Source: JACPRB01 sp964468745
GTDB taxonomy: Bacteria > Planctomycetota > MHYJ01 > JACPRB01
Direction: 5' to 3'
Assembly: GCA_964468745.1 (NCBI GenBank)
Contig: CAYXVY010000113.1
Coordinates: forward strand, 1 to 13,827
DNA: 13,827 bases
Positions 6,830 to 13,827 of the stretch are shown here, piece after piece (position 1 is the first letter of the stretch; the number at the start of each line of letters is the position of its first letter). The translations under genes and the position numbers were made by a program. The notes beneath the pieces are model-generated. The model did no database searches, had not been told where the DNA came from, and saw only the letters and a list, made by a program, of their open reading frames with translations.

Positions 6830-8729
6830 GCAACACGAACCGATAGACGAGCCAGCCGGCAACCGCGAGCACGCCGACGAGGATGGCTCCCGCGCCGGCC
6901 GCAATCGAACCGGTGTGCGCCCTTCGCACGATTCCGCCCGCCGCGTAAGCCGCGCGAGCCGTGCCGTTGACGAGCACGGCATCGACAAGGATGCGGTCCA
7001 CGACGAACCAGAGCACGGCGGCTCCCATCTTCAGCGGGGCGACGATAAGCACGTGGTAGAGCTCATCGATGTAGAACTTGTTGACCACAAGTTTGTAGAT
7101 GCCGCGCCCCATTTCGCCTTCGACGAATGACCGCACCCATTCCCTGCGGGAGCCCGTGAAGAGCAGGCCTGCGGCGAGAGCGCCCACGGCCATCACGAAA
7201 ACTGAAGTGGCAAGGCTGCGACTCTTCGCCGCGGCCCAAGCGGCCCCTTCCGGCTCTCCCCAAGTCGAGGCGAACAACCTGTCGATGTGCAGGCCATACT
7301 CGAGCCAGGCTCCGCCGCCCAGGCTCAGCAGGGCCAGGATCGCGAGCGGAATCGTCATCATCAGCCCGGGCGCATGCGGGTGCCTCTCCGGATCCTTCGG
7401 ATCGCCGAAGAACACCATGACAAGCATCCGCGTCGTGTAGAAAGCCGTGATGCCCGCCGTCGCGACGAGCATCAGCCAAGCAACGGAGAAGGCGCCGCTG
7501 TCGCGCGATCCAACCCCGGCCAGGATGAGATCCTTGCTGAAGAATCCGGACGTCAGAGGGAAGCCCATGAGTGCCGCCGCGCCGCACAGGAAGAAGATGA
7601 ACGTCACGGGAAGCGACTTCCGCAACCCGCCCATGTTCCGCATGTCCTGCTCGCCGTGCAGCGAGTGAATGATGGCCCCCGCGCCGAGAAACAGGAGCGC
7701 CTTGAAGAAGGCGTGCGTGGCAAGATGGAACACGCCCGTCGTGAAATGCGCGCTCGCCATGCCCGCGAACATGAAGCCGAGCTGGCTGATCGTCGAATAC
7801 GCGAGCACCTTCTTGATGTCGTTCTGCGCGATCGCGATGACGCCCGCCAGCAATGCGGTCGCGGCCCCGACCAATACGATCGTCTCCATGGCCCCCGGCA
7901 CGACGACGTAGAGGAAATGCATGCGGCCGATCATGTAGACGCCCGCCGTCACCATCGTCGCCGCGTGGATCAGAGCGCTGACCGGCGTGGGTCCCGCCAT
8001 GGCGTCCGGCAGCCACACGTAGAGGGGGATCTGCGCGCTCTTGCCGGTCGCGCCCAGAAAGAGGAGGAGGGCGGGCGCCGCAAGCAGCGCAGGCGAGATT
8101 CCTCCGAGCTTCGACTGCATTTCCGACGGCGAGAGCGTACCCGTCAGGCTCCAGAGGAACAGCGCGCCCAAGATAAATCCGAAATCGCCGATGCGATTCG
8201 TGATGAACGCCTTCTTCCCCGCGTCCGCGTTCTTGAGATCCTCGTACCAGAATCCGATGAGCAGGTACGAGCAGAGCCCAACGCCCTCCCATCCGACGAA
8301 CATGAGGAGCAGGCTGTCGCCAAGCACCAGGACGAGCATCGCGAACATGAAGAGGTTGAGATAGGCGAAGAACCGGGCAAACCCCTCGTCCCCGTGCATG
8401 TAGCCGATCGAGTAGATGTGAATCAGCGTGCCCACACCGGTCACGACGAGGATCATGAGCGCAGACAGTGTGTCGACTCGCAGCGTGATCGGGATCGAGA
8501 CGTTCGCGACACGAATCCAATCGCCCAGCTGCTGGACGACGGGCGCGTGCGACTCGCGCAGCGCCAGCACCGCGACGACGCTCAAGGCGAATGCGCCCGC
8601 AGGCATGAGGCAGCCGACCAGCCCGATGACCGTGTTTGGCAGCCGACGTCCGACCAGACCGTTGATCAGGAACCCTGCCAGCGGGAGCAACGGGATCAAC
8701 CAGAGAGTCTTGTGCGCGAGTTCGGTCAT
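6822..8729 (-). CDS. nuoL: NADH-quinone oxidoreductase subunit L
   Basis: NuoL, 635 residues, the distal antiporter-like proton pump of complex I. Key residues match E. coli NuoL almost position for position: Glu148 in FVGWEGVGLCSYLLIGFW, Asp182 in ITNRIGDFGF, Lys230 in TGKSAQIPLYVWLPDAMAGP, His255 in SALIHAATMV, Lys343 in FFKALLFLGAG and Lys399 in FPLTSGFFSKDLI. The last 100 or so residues hold the amphipathic lateral-helix region (about 540-590, FYIDELYHVLIVAP) and a final membrane helix (about 609-633), so the clamp-like helix is present and the gene is not truncated. The ATG follows the nuoK TAA with no gap; AAGGG four bases upstream can serve as ribosome binding site. Confidence 0.98.
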   Translation of the reverse strand: MTELAHKTLWLIPLLPLAGFLINGLVGRRLPNTVIGLVGCLMPAGAFALSVVAVLALRESHAPVVQQLGDWIRVANVSIPITLRVDTLSALMILVVTGVGTLIHIYSIGYMHGDEGFARFFAYLNLFMFAMLVLVLGDSLLLMFVGWEGVGLCSYLLIGFWYEDLKNADAGKKAFITNRIGDFGFILGALFLWSLTGTLSPSEMQSKLGGISPALLAAPALLLFLGATGKSAQIPLYVWLPDAMAGPTPVSALIHAATMVTAGVYMIGRMHFLYVVVPGAMETIVLVGAATALLAGVIAIAQNDIKKVLAYSTISQLGFMFAGMASAHFTTGVFHLATHAFFKALLFLGAGAIIHSLHGEQDMRNMGGLRKSLPVTFIFFLCGAAALMGFPLTSGFFSKDLILAGVGSRDSGAFSVAWLMLVATAGITAFYTTRMLVMVFFGDPKDPERHPHAPGLMMTIPLAILALLSLGGGAWLEYGLHIDRLFASTWGEPEGAAWAAAKSRSLATSVFVMAVGALAAGLLFTGSRREWVRSFVEGEMGRGIYKLVVNKFYIDELYHVLIVAPLKMGAAVLWFVVDRILVDAVLVNGTARAAYAAGGIVRRAHTGSIAAGAGAILVGVLAVAGWLVYRFVLHG

Positions 8730-9029
8730 TTAGCCCTTGAGCTCCCGCAAATCGCCTGTGTCGACTGTCCTCTTGTTGCGGAACATCGCGATAACGAGCG
8801 CCAATCCGATCCCCACTTCCGCGGCGGCGACCGCCATCACCATCAGCACGAATGCGTGTCCCGCGACTTCAAGCTTCTGCCAGTGCCGCGCGAATGCGAT
8901 GAGGGCGATGTTCACGCCGTTGAGCATCAGCTCGATCGACATCAGCACGATCAGGATGTTGCGCCGCGCGATGGCGCCATAGGCGCCCACGCTGAACACG
9001 ATCGCACTCAACACCAGGTACTTGATCAT
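8730..9029 (-). CDS. nuoK: NADH-quinone oxidoreductase subunit K
   Basis: NuoK, 99 residues, a small three-helix membrane subunit forming the fourth proton path with NuoJ and linking NuoH to the antiporters. The two conserved membrane glutamates are visible: Glu33 in LMSIELMLNGVNI and Glu71 in VAAAEVGIGLALV. Length is typical (about 100). The ATG at 9029 has GAGG eight bases upstream, inside the end of nuoJ, and only three bases separate it from the nuoJ stop. Its own stop touches the nuoL start (TAAATG). Confidence 0.97.
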   Translation of the reverse strand: MIKYLVLSAIVFSVGAYGAIARRNILIVLMSIELMLNGVNIALIAFARHWQKLEVAGHAFVLMVMAVAAAEVGIGLALVIAMFRNKRTVDTGDLRELKG

Positions 9030-9032
9030 TCT

Positions 9033-9620
9033 CTATACCTCGGGCGGCAGCTTTTTCTTGGACAGGACGACCGCCCCGATAATGGCGACGATGATCAGGG
9101 CGCTTACCAGTTCGAATGGGAACACCCACTGCGTGAAGAGGGTCTCACCCACGTGCGACACGCCCCCCCAGTCCTGCGCCGTGACCTCCGCGACGACTTT
9201 TCCGTGCGCGTCGATCAATCGCTGGCTCGCCAGAGGCTTCACCGGTTCGCGCAGCGACGGCTCCTTCCAGAGCGCCAGCACGAGCACGCCCGCGAGCACC
9301 GCCGTTCCGGCCCCCACGACCCCCTTGATGACTGCCGGATGCTCCGCGCCAAGCTCCCGGTCGCTCAGGTTGAGGAGCATGATCACGAAGAGGAACAGGA
9401 CCAGGATCGCCCCCGTGTATACGAGCACGTGCATCGCCGCGAGGAAGGACGCGTCGAGCCGGACGAAGATCACCGCGAAGGAGATGAACGCTGTAAGCAG
9501 CCCCAGTGCGCTGTAGACCGGATTGCGCCGCGTGACGACGGCGAGCGCCCCCGCCACGCTCACGAGCGCGCAGACGCAAAACACCGGATCTCCCAGGACG
9601 TCCTTGATGACTTCGTTCAT
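9033..9620 (-). CDS. nuoJ: NADH-quinone oxidoreductase subunit J
   Basis: NuoJ, 195 residues, a five-helix membrane subunit of complex I next to NuoK and NuoA. The diagnostic third helix, VLVYTGAILVLFLFVIMLLN (about 65-84), is well conserved; in complex I structures this helix region changes conformation during turnover. The C-terminal block ETLFTQWVFPFELVSALII places the last helix. A longer periplasmic loop at about 118-158 (KEPSLREPV and following) is moderately variable in this family. The ATG at 9620 has GGAAG about four bases upstream and an 18-base gap from nuoI, the largest gap inside the nuo run. Confidence 0.96.
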   Translation of the reverse strand: MNEVIKDVLGDPVFCVCALVSVAGALAVVTRRNPVYSALGLLTAFISFAVIFVRLDASFLAAMHVLVYTGAILVLFLFVIMLLNLSDRELGAEHPAVIKGVVGAGTAVLAGVLVLALWKEPSLREPVKPLASQRLIDAHGKVVAEVTAQDWGGVSHVGETLFTQWVFPFELVSALIIVAIIGAVVLSKKKLPPEV

Positions 9621-9638
9621 TCGGCTTCCAATCGGCGA

Positions 9639-10076
9639 CTACCGGCTCAACAGCTTGTTGATGTCGTAGATCTTTTCCGCGCGCGTCGTGCTGACGATGT
9701 TGTACTGCGGCGTCAACTCGATCGCGTCGCACGGGCACGCCTCCTCGCACATCCCGCAGTAGATGCACTTGAGGAGGTCGATGTCGAATTTCACCGGGAT
9801 CTTGTCGCGGTCGGGCCAGGGCGACGGCCCCGCCTCGATCCGGATGCACTCCGCCGGGCACGCCGTCGCGCACATGAAGCACGCAACGCAGTTCATCCGG
9901 CCCAGTGAGTCCTTCTTCAGGCGATGCTCGCCCCGATACCCCTTGCGCGGCACGTGGGTCTGCTCGGGATATTCCAGCGTCACCTTCGGCGCGAACATGC
10001 GATGGAGCGTCTTGAGGAGCCCGCCGATCGCGGGGATCATGTACGTCTTCGCGACCAGCTTTTTAAACATTCCCAT
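9639..10076 (-). CDS. nuoI: NADH-quinone oxidoreductase subunit I (2x[4Fe-4S])
   Basis: NuoI, 145 residues, carries clusters N6a and N6b in the peripheral arm and passes electrons from NuoG to the terminal cluster N2. Two CxxCxxCxxxCP motifs are intact: Cys63, 66, 69, 73 and Cys104, 107, 110, 114. Two further Cys (77 and 116) sit just after them. The N-terminus (KTLHRMFAPKVTLEYPEQ) is the amphipathic part that docks onto NuoH. Two ATGs are possible, 10076 and 10070, overlapping the nuoH stop by 14 or 8 bases; GAGGTG lies ten bases before the first, so that one is given. Size is at the short end of the family. Confidence 0.97.
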   Translation of the reverse strand: MGMFKKLVAKTYMIPAIGGLLKTLHRMFAPKVTLEYPEQTHVPRKGYRGEHRLKKDSLGRMNCVACFMCATACPAECIRIEAGPSPWPDRDKIPVKFDIDLLKCIYCGMCEEACPCDAIELTPQYNIVSTTRAEKIYDINKLLSR

Positions 10077-11190
10077 GGTTGCTCAGCACCTCGATGATTC
10101 CCACGAGCGTCAGGTTCGCCAGCGCGATCGGGATCAGCACCTTCCATCCGAGGCTCATCAGCTGATCGTAGCGGAACCGCGGCAGCGTCCACCGGATCCA
10201 GATGTACAGGAAGAGCACGATGCCGACCTTCGTCGCGAACACCACGTGCGAGAGGACCGCATCGCTCCAGTGGACGCCGTCGATCCTCGTGATGAACGGA
10301 ACATGCCATCCACCCCACCACAGCGTCACGAACAGCGCGCTCATCGTCGTCATGGCCACGTACTCGGCCTGCGAGAACATCGCGAACTTCATGCTCGAGT
10401 ACTCGGTGTGATAGCCCCCCACGAGCTCCGCCTCGCACTCCGGCAGATCGAAGGGCACGCGGTTGTTCTCGGCCAGCGCGGCGATGTAAAACAGCGTCAT
10501 CGCGACGATGCCGCACGGCGCCAGCATCCAGTTGCCGCCTCCGATCACGTTCCAGCCGACCTCGCCCTGCACGCGCACGATTTCCATCAGGTCGACCGTG
10601 CCCTTCATGCCCGGCTTCCCGGCCCCCGTGATCATGATCGCGGTCAGGATCGTCAGACCCAGCGTCAGCTCGTAGGAGATCATCTGGGCGCTCGCGCGCA
10701 GGCCGCCCAAGAGGGAGTACTTGTTGTTCGAGGCCCATCCGCCGAACGCGATCCCGTAGACGCTGATGGAGAGCACCGACATCACCAGTAGAATTCCGAT
10801 CGGCGCGCGGGCGACCACCAGGTCGACGTCGCCCCACTTATTCCCGAACGGGATCACGCTGAACGCAAGCATCGGCGGGAACAGGACCAGCGCGGGCGCG
10901 ATGCGATACAGCAACGCGTGCTGTGTCTGCGGCACGATGTCTTCCTTGAAGATCAGCTTTACCGCGTCGGCCATCGGCTGGAAAAAGCCCCCCAGCGAAA
11001 GCCCGAAGATGGCGACGCGATTCGGGCCGATGCGCCCGTGGATCGCGGCGCTCACCTTGCGTTCGAGCCACACGAGTACCGGAACGATCTGCAGCAGCAT
11101 GAGCAGGACGAAGCCGATCTTCGCCAGCTCGGGCCACGGCATCCCGAGGATCTGCAGGTATCCGTCCGGCGCGGCGGCGAGCGTCGTCAC
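10063..11190 (-). CDS. nuoH: NADH-quinone oxidoreductase subunit H
   Basis: NuoH, 375 residues, the membrane subunit that forms the quinone entry channel with NuoB and NuoD. Conserved blocks: LERKVSAAIHGRIGPNR (42-58), DAVKLIFKEDIVP (75-87), the third-loop signature GGWASNNKYSLLGGLRA (150-166) and the acidic loop ENNRVPFDLPECEAE (241-255). It is longer than the 325 residues of E. coli NuoH mainly because of a loop at about 189-222 (GAGKPGMKGTVDLME and following), a length seen in many non-proteobacterial NuoH proteins. The start is GTG at 11190, whose last two bases are shared with the nuoG TGA (GTGA overlap). A strong GGAGG seven bases upstream supports it over an in-frame ATG at 11253 that lies within nuoG. 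Confidence 0.97.
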   Translation of the reverse strand: MTTLAAAPDGYLQILGMPWPELAKIGFVLLMLLQIVPVLVWLERKVSAAIHGRIGPNRVAIFGLSLGGFFQPMADAVKLIFKEDIVPQTQHALLYRIAPALVLFPPMLAFSVIPFGNKWGDVDLVVARAPIGILLVMSVLSISVYGIAFGGWASNNKYSLLGGLRASAQMISYELTLGLTILTAIMITGAGKPGMKGTVDLMEIVRVQGEVGWNVIGGGNWMLAPCGIVAMTLFYIAALAENNRVPFDLPECEAELVGGYHTEYSSMKFAMFSQAEYVAMTTMSALFVTLWWGGWHVPFITRIDGVHWSDAVLSHVVFATKVGIVLFLYIWIRWTLPRFRYDQLMSLGWKVLIPIALANLTLVGIIEVLSNHGNV

Positions 11191-12767
11191 ACCTTCGCCT
11201 CCGTGCCGACGCGGGCAGCACCCTTCGTGCCGATCTTCTTGTAGTCCAGCCACGAAAGAACAGGGAACTCCGCCGCGGCCTCGCGGAAGACGCCCTCGGC
11301 GGAAATCACGCGCTCGCGCACCTTAAGCTCGACGAGCGCCATCTGGAGAAGCTCCAGCTCCGGCCGCGCGCACGCAGGAGGCGCCACCGCGCGACGGATG
11401 CGCTGCACGTGACCGTCCACGTTCATGAACGTGCCGTCCTTCTCCGCCCACGTGACTCCGGGCAGAAGCACGTGCGCACGATCCGCGATGGGGTTTCTCA
11501 GGATGTCGATGACCGCCAGGAAATCGAGCTTCTCGACCGCCTCAACCAGGGCCGGCGGATACGTGAAATCGGGAATCCCATTCACCAGGACGAGCCCCTT
11601 AATCCTGCCGTCATGGATCCCCGCGATGACGCGGTTGGCTCCCACCGCGACCGTTTCGGGGCCGAAGGCGATCTCCGCGAACGCGCGGTTCGGCGTGCGG
11701 TCTGCCTCGATGACGAATCCGCCCGGGAACGTCTGGCGCTCGCCGCGCGTCAGCGACAGGACGCCCACGGTCTCGGCGGACAGCGCGGTCATCAGCTGAC
11801 GGAAAAGATGGAGTTCCTCGATCGTCTGATACGTCGAGACGAGTCCGGCGAACGAGCCGGGGCCGTGCTGCTGCGCCAGCGCGCTCGCCGCCGCACCAAG
11901 CTCCGCCGCGGACCCACGTACCGTGTTGAGACGTCGATCGGACGCGACATACCGGAAGTTGAGCCGCCCCTCGTCGCACATCCAGTACTTGTTCACGTCG
12001 GGGTTTTCGCGGGCGACAAGCCGCTTCACGTCGCCATCGAGCGCTGTGATCGTCGTATTGCACCCGCGACTGCACGACGCGCACACCGTTTTCGTCTCCT
12101 CTGCGAACCACACGCGCGCCGTATACATGAAGTTCTTGTCGATGAGCGCGCCGACGGGACAGATGTCGACGACGTTCAGCGAAAGCGGATTGTCGATCGG
12201 GATACCCGGGAACGTATCGACGACGCTCTTGTCGCCGCGACTCACCAGCGCGAGCTCGCCCGTGCCGCTGATCTCCTCGCAGAACCGCACGCACCGCGAG
12301 CACGCGATGCAACGGTTGCCCCAGATGCGGATGTTCGGCCCGAGGTCCTTCGTCGGGCGGATCGTCTTCGGCTCGACGAACCGCGACAGCCCGCCGCGGT
12401 ACTCGTACGCGAAGTCCTGCAGATCGCACTCGCCCGCCTTGTCGCAGATGGGACAGTCGAGCGGGTGGTTGATCAGCAGGAACTCGAGCACGTCCTTGCG
12501 CCCCTTGGCGACCTCCGGCCCCTCCGTGACGACCTCCATCCCCTCGCTGCACGGGTACATGCACGACACCTGGAGGTTCCGAGGCGGCTGAGCTGCGGGC
12601 GGCTGCGCGGCGATCTTTACGAGGCACATGCGGCAGTTGCCCGACGGCGAAAGCCCCGGGTGCCAGCAGTAGTGCGGAACGAATTTCCCCTGGTCGAGAA
12701 TCACGGGCAGCAGCAGAGCGCCCTTCGCGACTTCCACTTCCTTCCCGTCAATCTTGATCTTGGGCAT
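11187..12767 (-). CDS. nuoG: NADH-quinone oxidoreductase subunit G, short form with N7 cluster motif
   Basis: NuoG, 526 residues, carries the electron chain between NuoF and NuoI. Ligands in order: [2Fe-2S] N1b at Cys34, 45, 48 and 69; the His-Cys3 cluster N5 at His101, Cys105, 108 and 114; cluster N4 at Cys153, 156, 159 and 203 (in CPVGAL); and a fourth motif Cys229, 232, 236, 264 matching the off-path cluster N7. After this comes a molybdopterin-oxidoreductase-like part of only about 250 residues, so the protein is much shorter than the roughly 900 of E. coli. The late block VLLPGVTWAEKDGTFMN (around 425) is kept, so this is a compact form and not a frameshifted one; no stop or frame change is seen. 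Its ATG directly follows the nuoF TAG (TAGATG), with GGAG eight bases upstream. The 3' end overlaps nuoH by four bases. Confidence 0.96.
   Translation of the reverse strand: MPKIKIDGKEVEVAKGALLLPVILDQGKFVPHYCWHPGLSPSGNCRMCLVKIAAQPPAAQPPRNLQVSCMYPCSEGMEVVTEGPEVAKGRKDVLEFLLINHPLDCPICDKAGECDLQDFAYEYRGGLSRFVEPKTIRPTKDLGPNIRIWGNRCIACSRCVRFCEEISGTGELALVSRGDKSVVDTFPGIPIDNPLSLNVVDICPVGALIDKNFMYTARVWFAEETKTVCASCSRGCNTTITALDGDVKRLVARENPDVNKYWMCDEGRLNFRYVASDRRLNTVRGSAAELGAAASALAQQHGPGSFAGLVSTYQTIEELHLFRQLMTALSAETVGVLSLTRGERQTFPGGFVIEADRTPNRAFAEIAFGPETVAVGANRVIAGIHDGRIKGLVLVNGIPDFTYPPALVEAVEKLDFLAVIDILRNPIADRAHVLLPGVTWAEKDGTFMNVDGHVQRIRRAVAPPACARPELELLQMALVELKVRERVISAEGVFREAAAEFPVLSWLDYKKIGTKGAARVGTEAKV
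11198..11202 (-). promoter_or_regulatory. Shine-Dalgarno GGAGG that fixes the nuoH start
   Basis: GGAGG on the minus strand lies seven bases before the GTG at 11190, within the last codons of nuoG. It is the strongest ribosome binding site inside the nuo run and excludes the upstream in-frame ATG at 11253, which has no family-like sequence after it. Confidence 0.8.
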
Positions 12768-13827
12768 CTAGTGAGCTCCAGCTCCGACCGGCTGCGGCGC
12801 TCCCGCTGCCTTGAGCGGACACCGCTTCAGGGTCACGTGTTCCTCGAACTCCGCCTTGAATTTCTGCACGAACGAACGTGTCGGCATCGCCGCCGCGTCC
12901 GCGAGCACGCAGATCGTGCGGCCGACCATCCCGTCGCAGATGTCGAGCAGCAGCTGCAAGTCCTCCGCACGGCCCCGGCCCTGCTCCAAGCGGTGCAGCA
13001 CCTTCTCGAGCCAGCCCGTCCCCTCGCGGCACGGCGTGCACTGCCCGCACGACTCGTGATGGAAGAAGCGTAGCGTGTTGTGGAGAGCGTCGACCATGCA
13101 CACCGACTCGTCGAACACGTATACCCCCGCCGATCCGAGCATCGTCTTCGCCGCGCCGAGCGCGTCGAAATCCATCTTCACGTCAATCTCTTCGGGCGTC
13201 AGGATGGCGGACGACATCCCGCCCGGAACGACGGCTTTGAGCTTCTTTCCGCCCTTCACGCCGCCGGCGAGATCGTAGATCAGCTCGCGCAGCGGGATCC
13301 CGAGCGGCGCCTCGTACAGCCCCGGCCGCTCGACGTGACCCGACACGCTGAAGATCATCGTGCCCGGCGCCTTTTCCGTGCCGACGTTGCGGAACCATTC
13401 CACGCCGTTGTTCACGATCGGCGGCACCGTCGCGATCGTTGCAACGTTATTTACGATTGTCGGGCACCGGAAATAGCCTTCGACCGCAGGGAACGGCGGC
13501 TTGATTTTTGGATATCCTCGATTCCCCTCGAGCGACGTGAGCAGCCCCGTCTCCTCGCCGCAGATGTACGCGCCCGCGCCACGATGGATCGTGACGTCAA
13601 GCCGGTACTTCGCGCCGAACGGATCTTCGCCGAGAAATCCCTTGGCGTACGCCTCGTCCACCGCCGCCTGGGCGATCTTCGCTCCGATCGCGAATTCGCC
13701 CCGCAGATACCAGTAGATGTCGTGCGACCCAATCGCGTAGGCCGCGATGATCGCGCCCTCGATGATCGCGTGAGGATCCCGCTCCGTGAGCATCTTGTCT
13801 TTGAACGTGCCGGGCTCGCTCTCATCG
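12768..13827 (-). CDS. nuoF: NADH-quinone oxidoreductase subunit F, C-terminal part
   Basis: NuoF, the NADH-oxidising flavoprotein subunit of complex I, with 352 residues visible and the start beyond the right edge. The first visible residues, DESEPGTFKDK, belong to the conserved FMN/NADH-site block, so roughly 80-95 N-terminal residues, with the glycine-rich FMN motif, are missing. AYICGEETGLLTSLEGNRG (about 86-104) is the second signature of the nucleotide site. An SLBB-type domain follows (about 155-211, ending near VVPGGMSS). Cluster N3 ligands are Cys260, 263, 266 in ESCGQCTPCREGTGWL and Cys306 in GRTICVLADAAA. All visible key positions are intact. The stop touches the nuoG start. The gene order implies nuoE and other nuo genes upstream, outside the window. 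Confidence 0.97.
   Translation of the reverse strand, partial: DESEPGTFKDKMLTERDPHAIIEGAIIAAYAIGSHDIYWYLRGEFAIGAKIAQAAVDEAYAKGFLGEDPFGAKYRLDVTIHRGAGAYICGEETGLLTSLEGNRGYPKIKPPFPAVEGYFRCPTIVNNVATIATVPPIVNNGVEWFRNVGTEKAPGTMIFSVSGHVERPGLYEAPLGIPLRELIYDLAGGVKGGKKLKAVVPGGMSSAILTPEEIDVKMDFDALGAAKTMLGSAGVYVFDESVCMVDALHNTLRFFHHESCGQCTPCREGTGWLEKVLHRLEQGRGRAEDLQLLLDICDGMVGRTICVLADAAAMPTRSFVQKFKAEFEEHVTLKRCPLKAAGAPQPVGAGAH

Noticed and set aside
6830..6988. N-terminal extension of nuoM to the in-frame ATG at 6988
   Set aside because: The added residues lie wholly inside nuoL and are not NuoM-like; the ATG at 6829 gives a typical NuoM N-terminus and length.
3814..8729. The three antiporter-like genes as an Mrp Na+/H+ antiporter or a hydrogenase membrane module
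   Set aside because: Order and content (F-G-H-I-J-K-L-M-N with NADH-site NuoF and quinone-site NuoH) identify complex I; no Mrp-specific or hydrogenase subunits are present.
7287..9908. An 873-codon open frame on the plus strand, with similar long plus-strand frames at 3679-5433, 5108-6694 and 11409-13073
   Set aside because: They lie antisense to nuoN through nuoF, are extremely rich in Arg, His, Asp and Glu with no domain or membrane pattern, and are the expected complement-strand shadow of high-GC membrane-protein genes.
11191..11253. N-terminal extension of nuoH to the in-frame ATG at 11253
   Set aside because: The extra residues overlap nuoG and are not family-like; GGAGG seven bases before the GTG at 11190 and the GTGA overlap settle the start.
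1..13827. Mobile element, defence island, CRISPR array or biosynthetic cluster
   Set aside because: No transposase, integrase, phage, nuclease or toxin-antitoxin motifs, no spaced repeats of CRISPR type, and genes are tightly packed and typical of core metabolism and signalling.

Overview
The window is a high-GC bacterial chromosome segment. It is mostly the distal part of a respiratory complex I (proton-translocating NADH:quinone oxidoreductase) operon on the minus strand. A small cluster of signalling and cell-envelope genes follows at the low-coordinate end. All genes look intact except the two cut by the window edges. I see no tRNA, rRNA, insertion sequence, CRISPR array, phage gene or defence system. 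Taxonomy cannot be fixed from the sequence. The high GC, the membrane-anchored Hanks-type kinase, the DUF374 acyltransferase and the stand-alone MshEN-type protein would suit a Gram-negative such as Planctomycetota, Acidobacteriota, Myxococcota or a related candidate phylum.

Layout from high to low coordinates on the minus strand: nuoF (5' end outside the window), nuoG, nuoH, nuoI, nuoJ, nuoK, nuoL, nuoM and nuoN, spanning 13827 to 3814. These genes are packed with stop/start contacts, overlaps of 4 to 14 bases, or gaps of at most 18 bases, so they must be one transcript. Together they supply the C-terminal part of the NADH-oxidising subunit (NuoF), the iron-sulfur relay (NuoG, NuoI), the quinone-site membrane subunit (NuoH), the linking membrane subunits (NuoJ, NuoK) and three antiporter-like proton channels (NuoL, NuoM, NuoN). 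The key Lys, Glu and His residues of the proton path are present. Genes nuoA to nuoE and the operon promoter are not in the window.

After nuoN comes a 64-base spacer with a perfect TATAAT, then a membrane-anchored Ser/Thr protein kinase (3749 to 2217, minus). The kinase converges, across a 23-base gap holding a small hairpin, on a plus-strand DUF374-type lysophospholipid acyltransferase (1534 to 2193). That gene is divergent from a stand-alone MshEN/GspE-N-like protein (1414 to 677, minus). Their 119-base shared spacer holds four 7-base tandem repeats containing GATC and a -10-like box for each gene placed very close to its start codon. At the left edge is the C-terminal part of a transglutaminase-like membrane protein with a DUF4129-like tail. 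Its stop codon overlaps the 3' end of the MshEN gene by 14 bases.

Most of the window is ordinary core metabolism. The points worth a second look are in the non-nuo part: the repeat-bearing divergent promoter region with apparently leaderless genes, the solitary MshEN protein with one preserved and one degenerate nucleotide-binding motif, and the receptor-like kinase directly after complex I.
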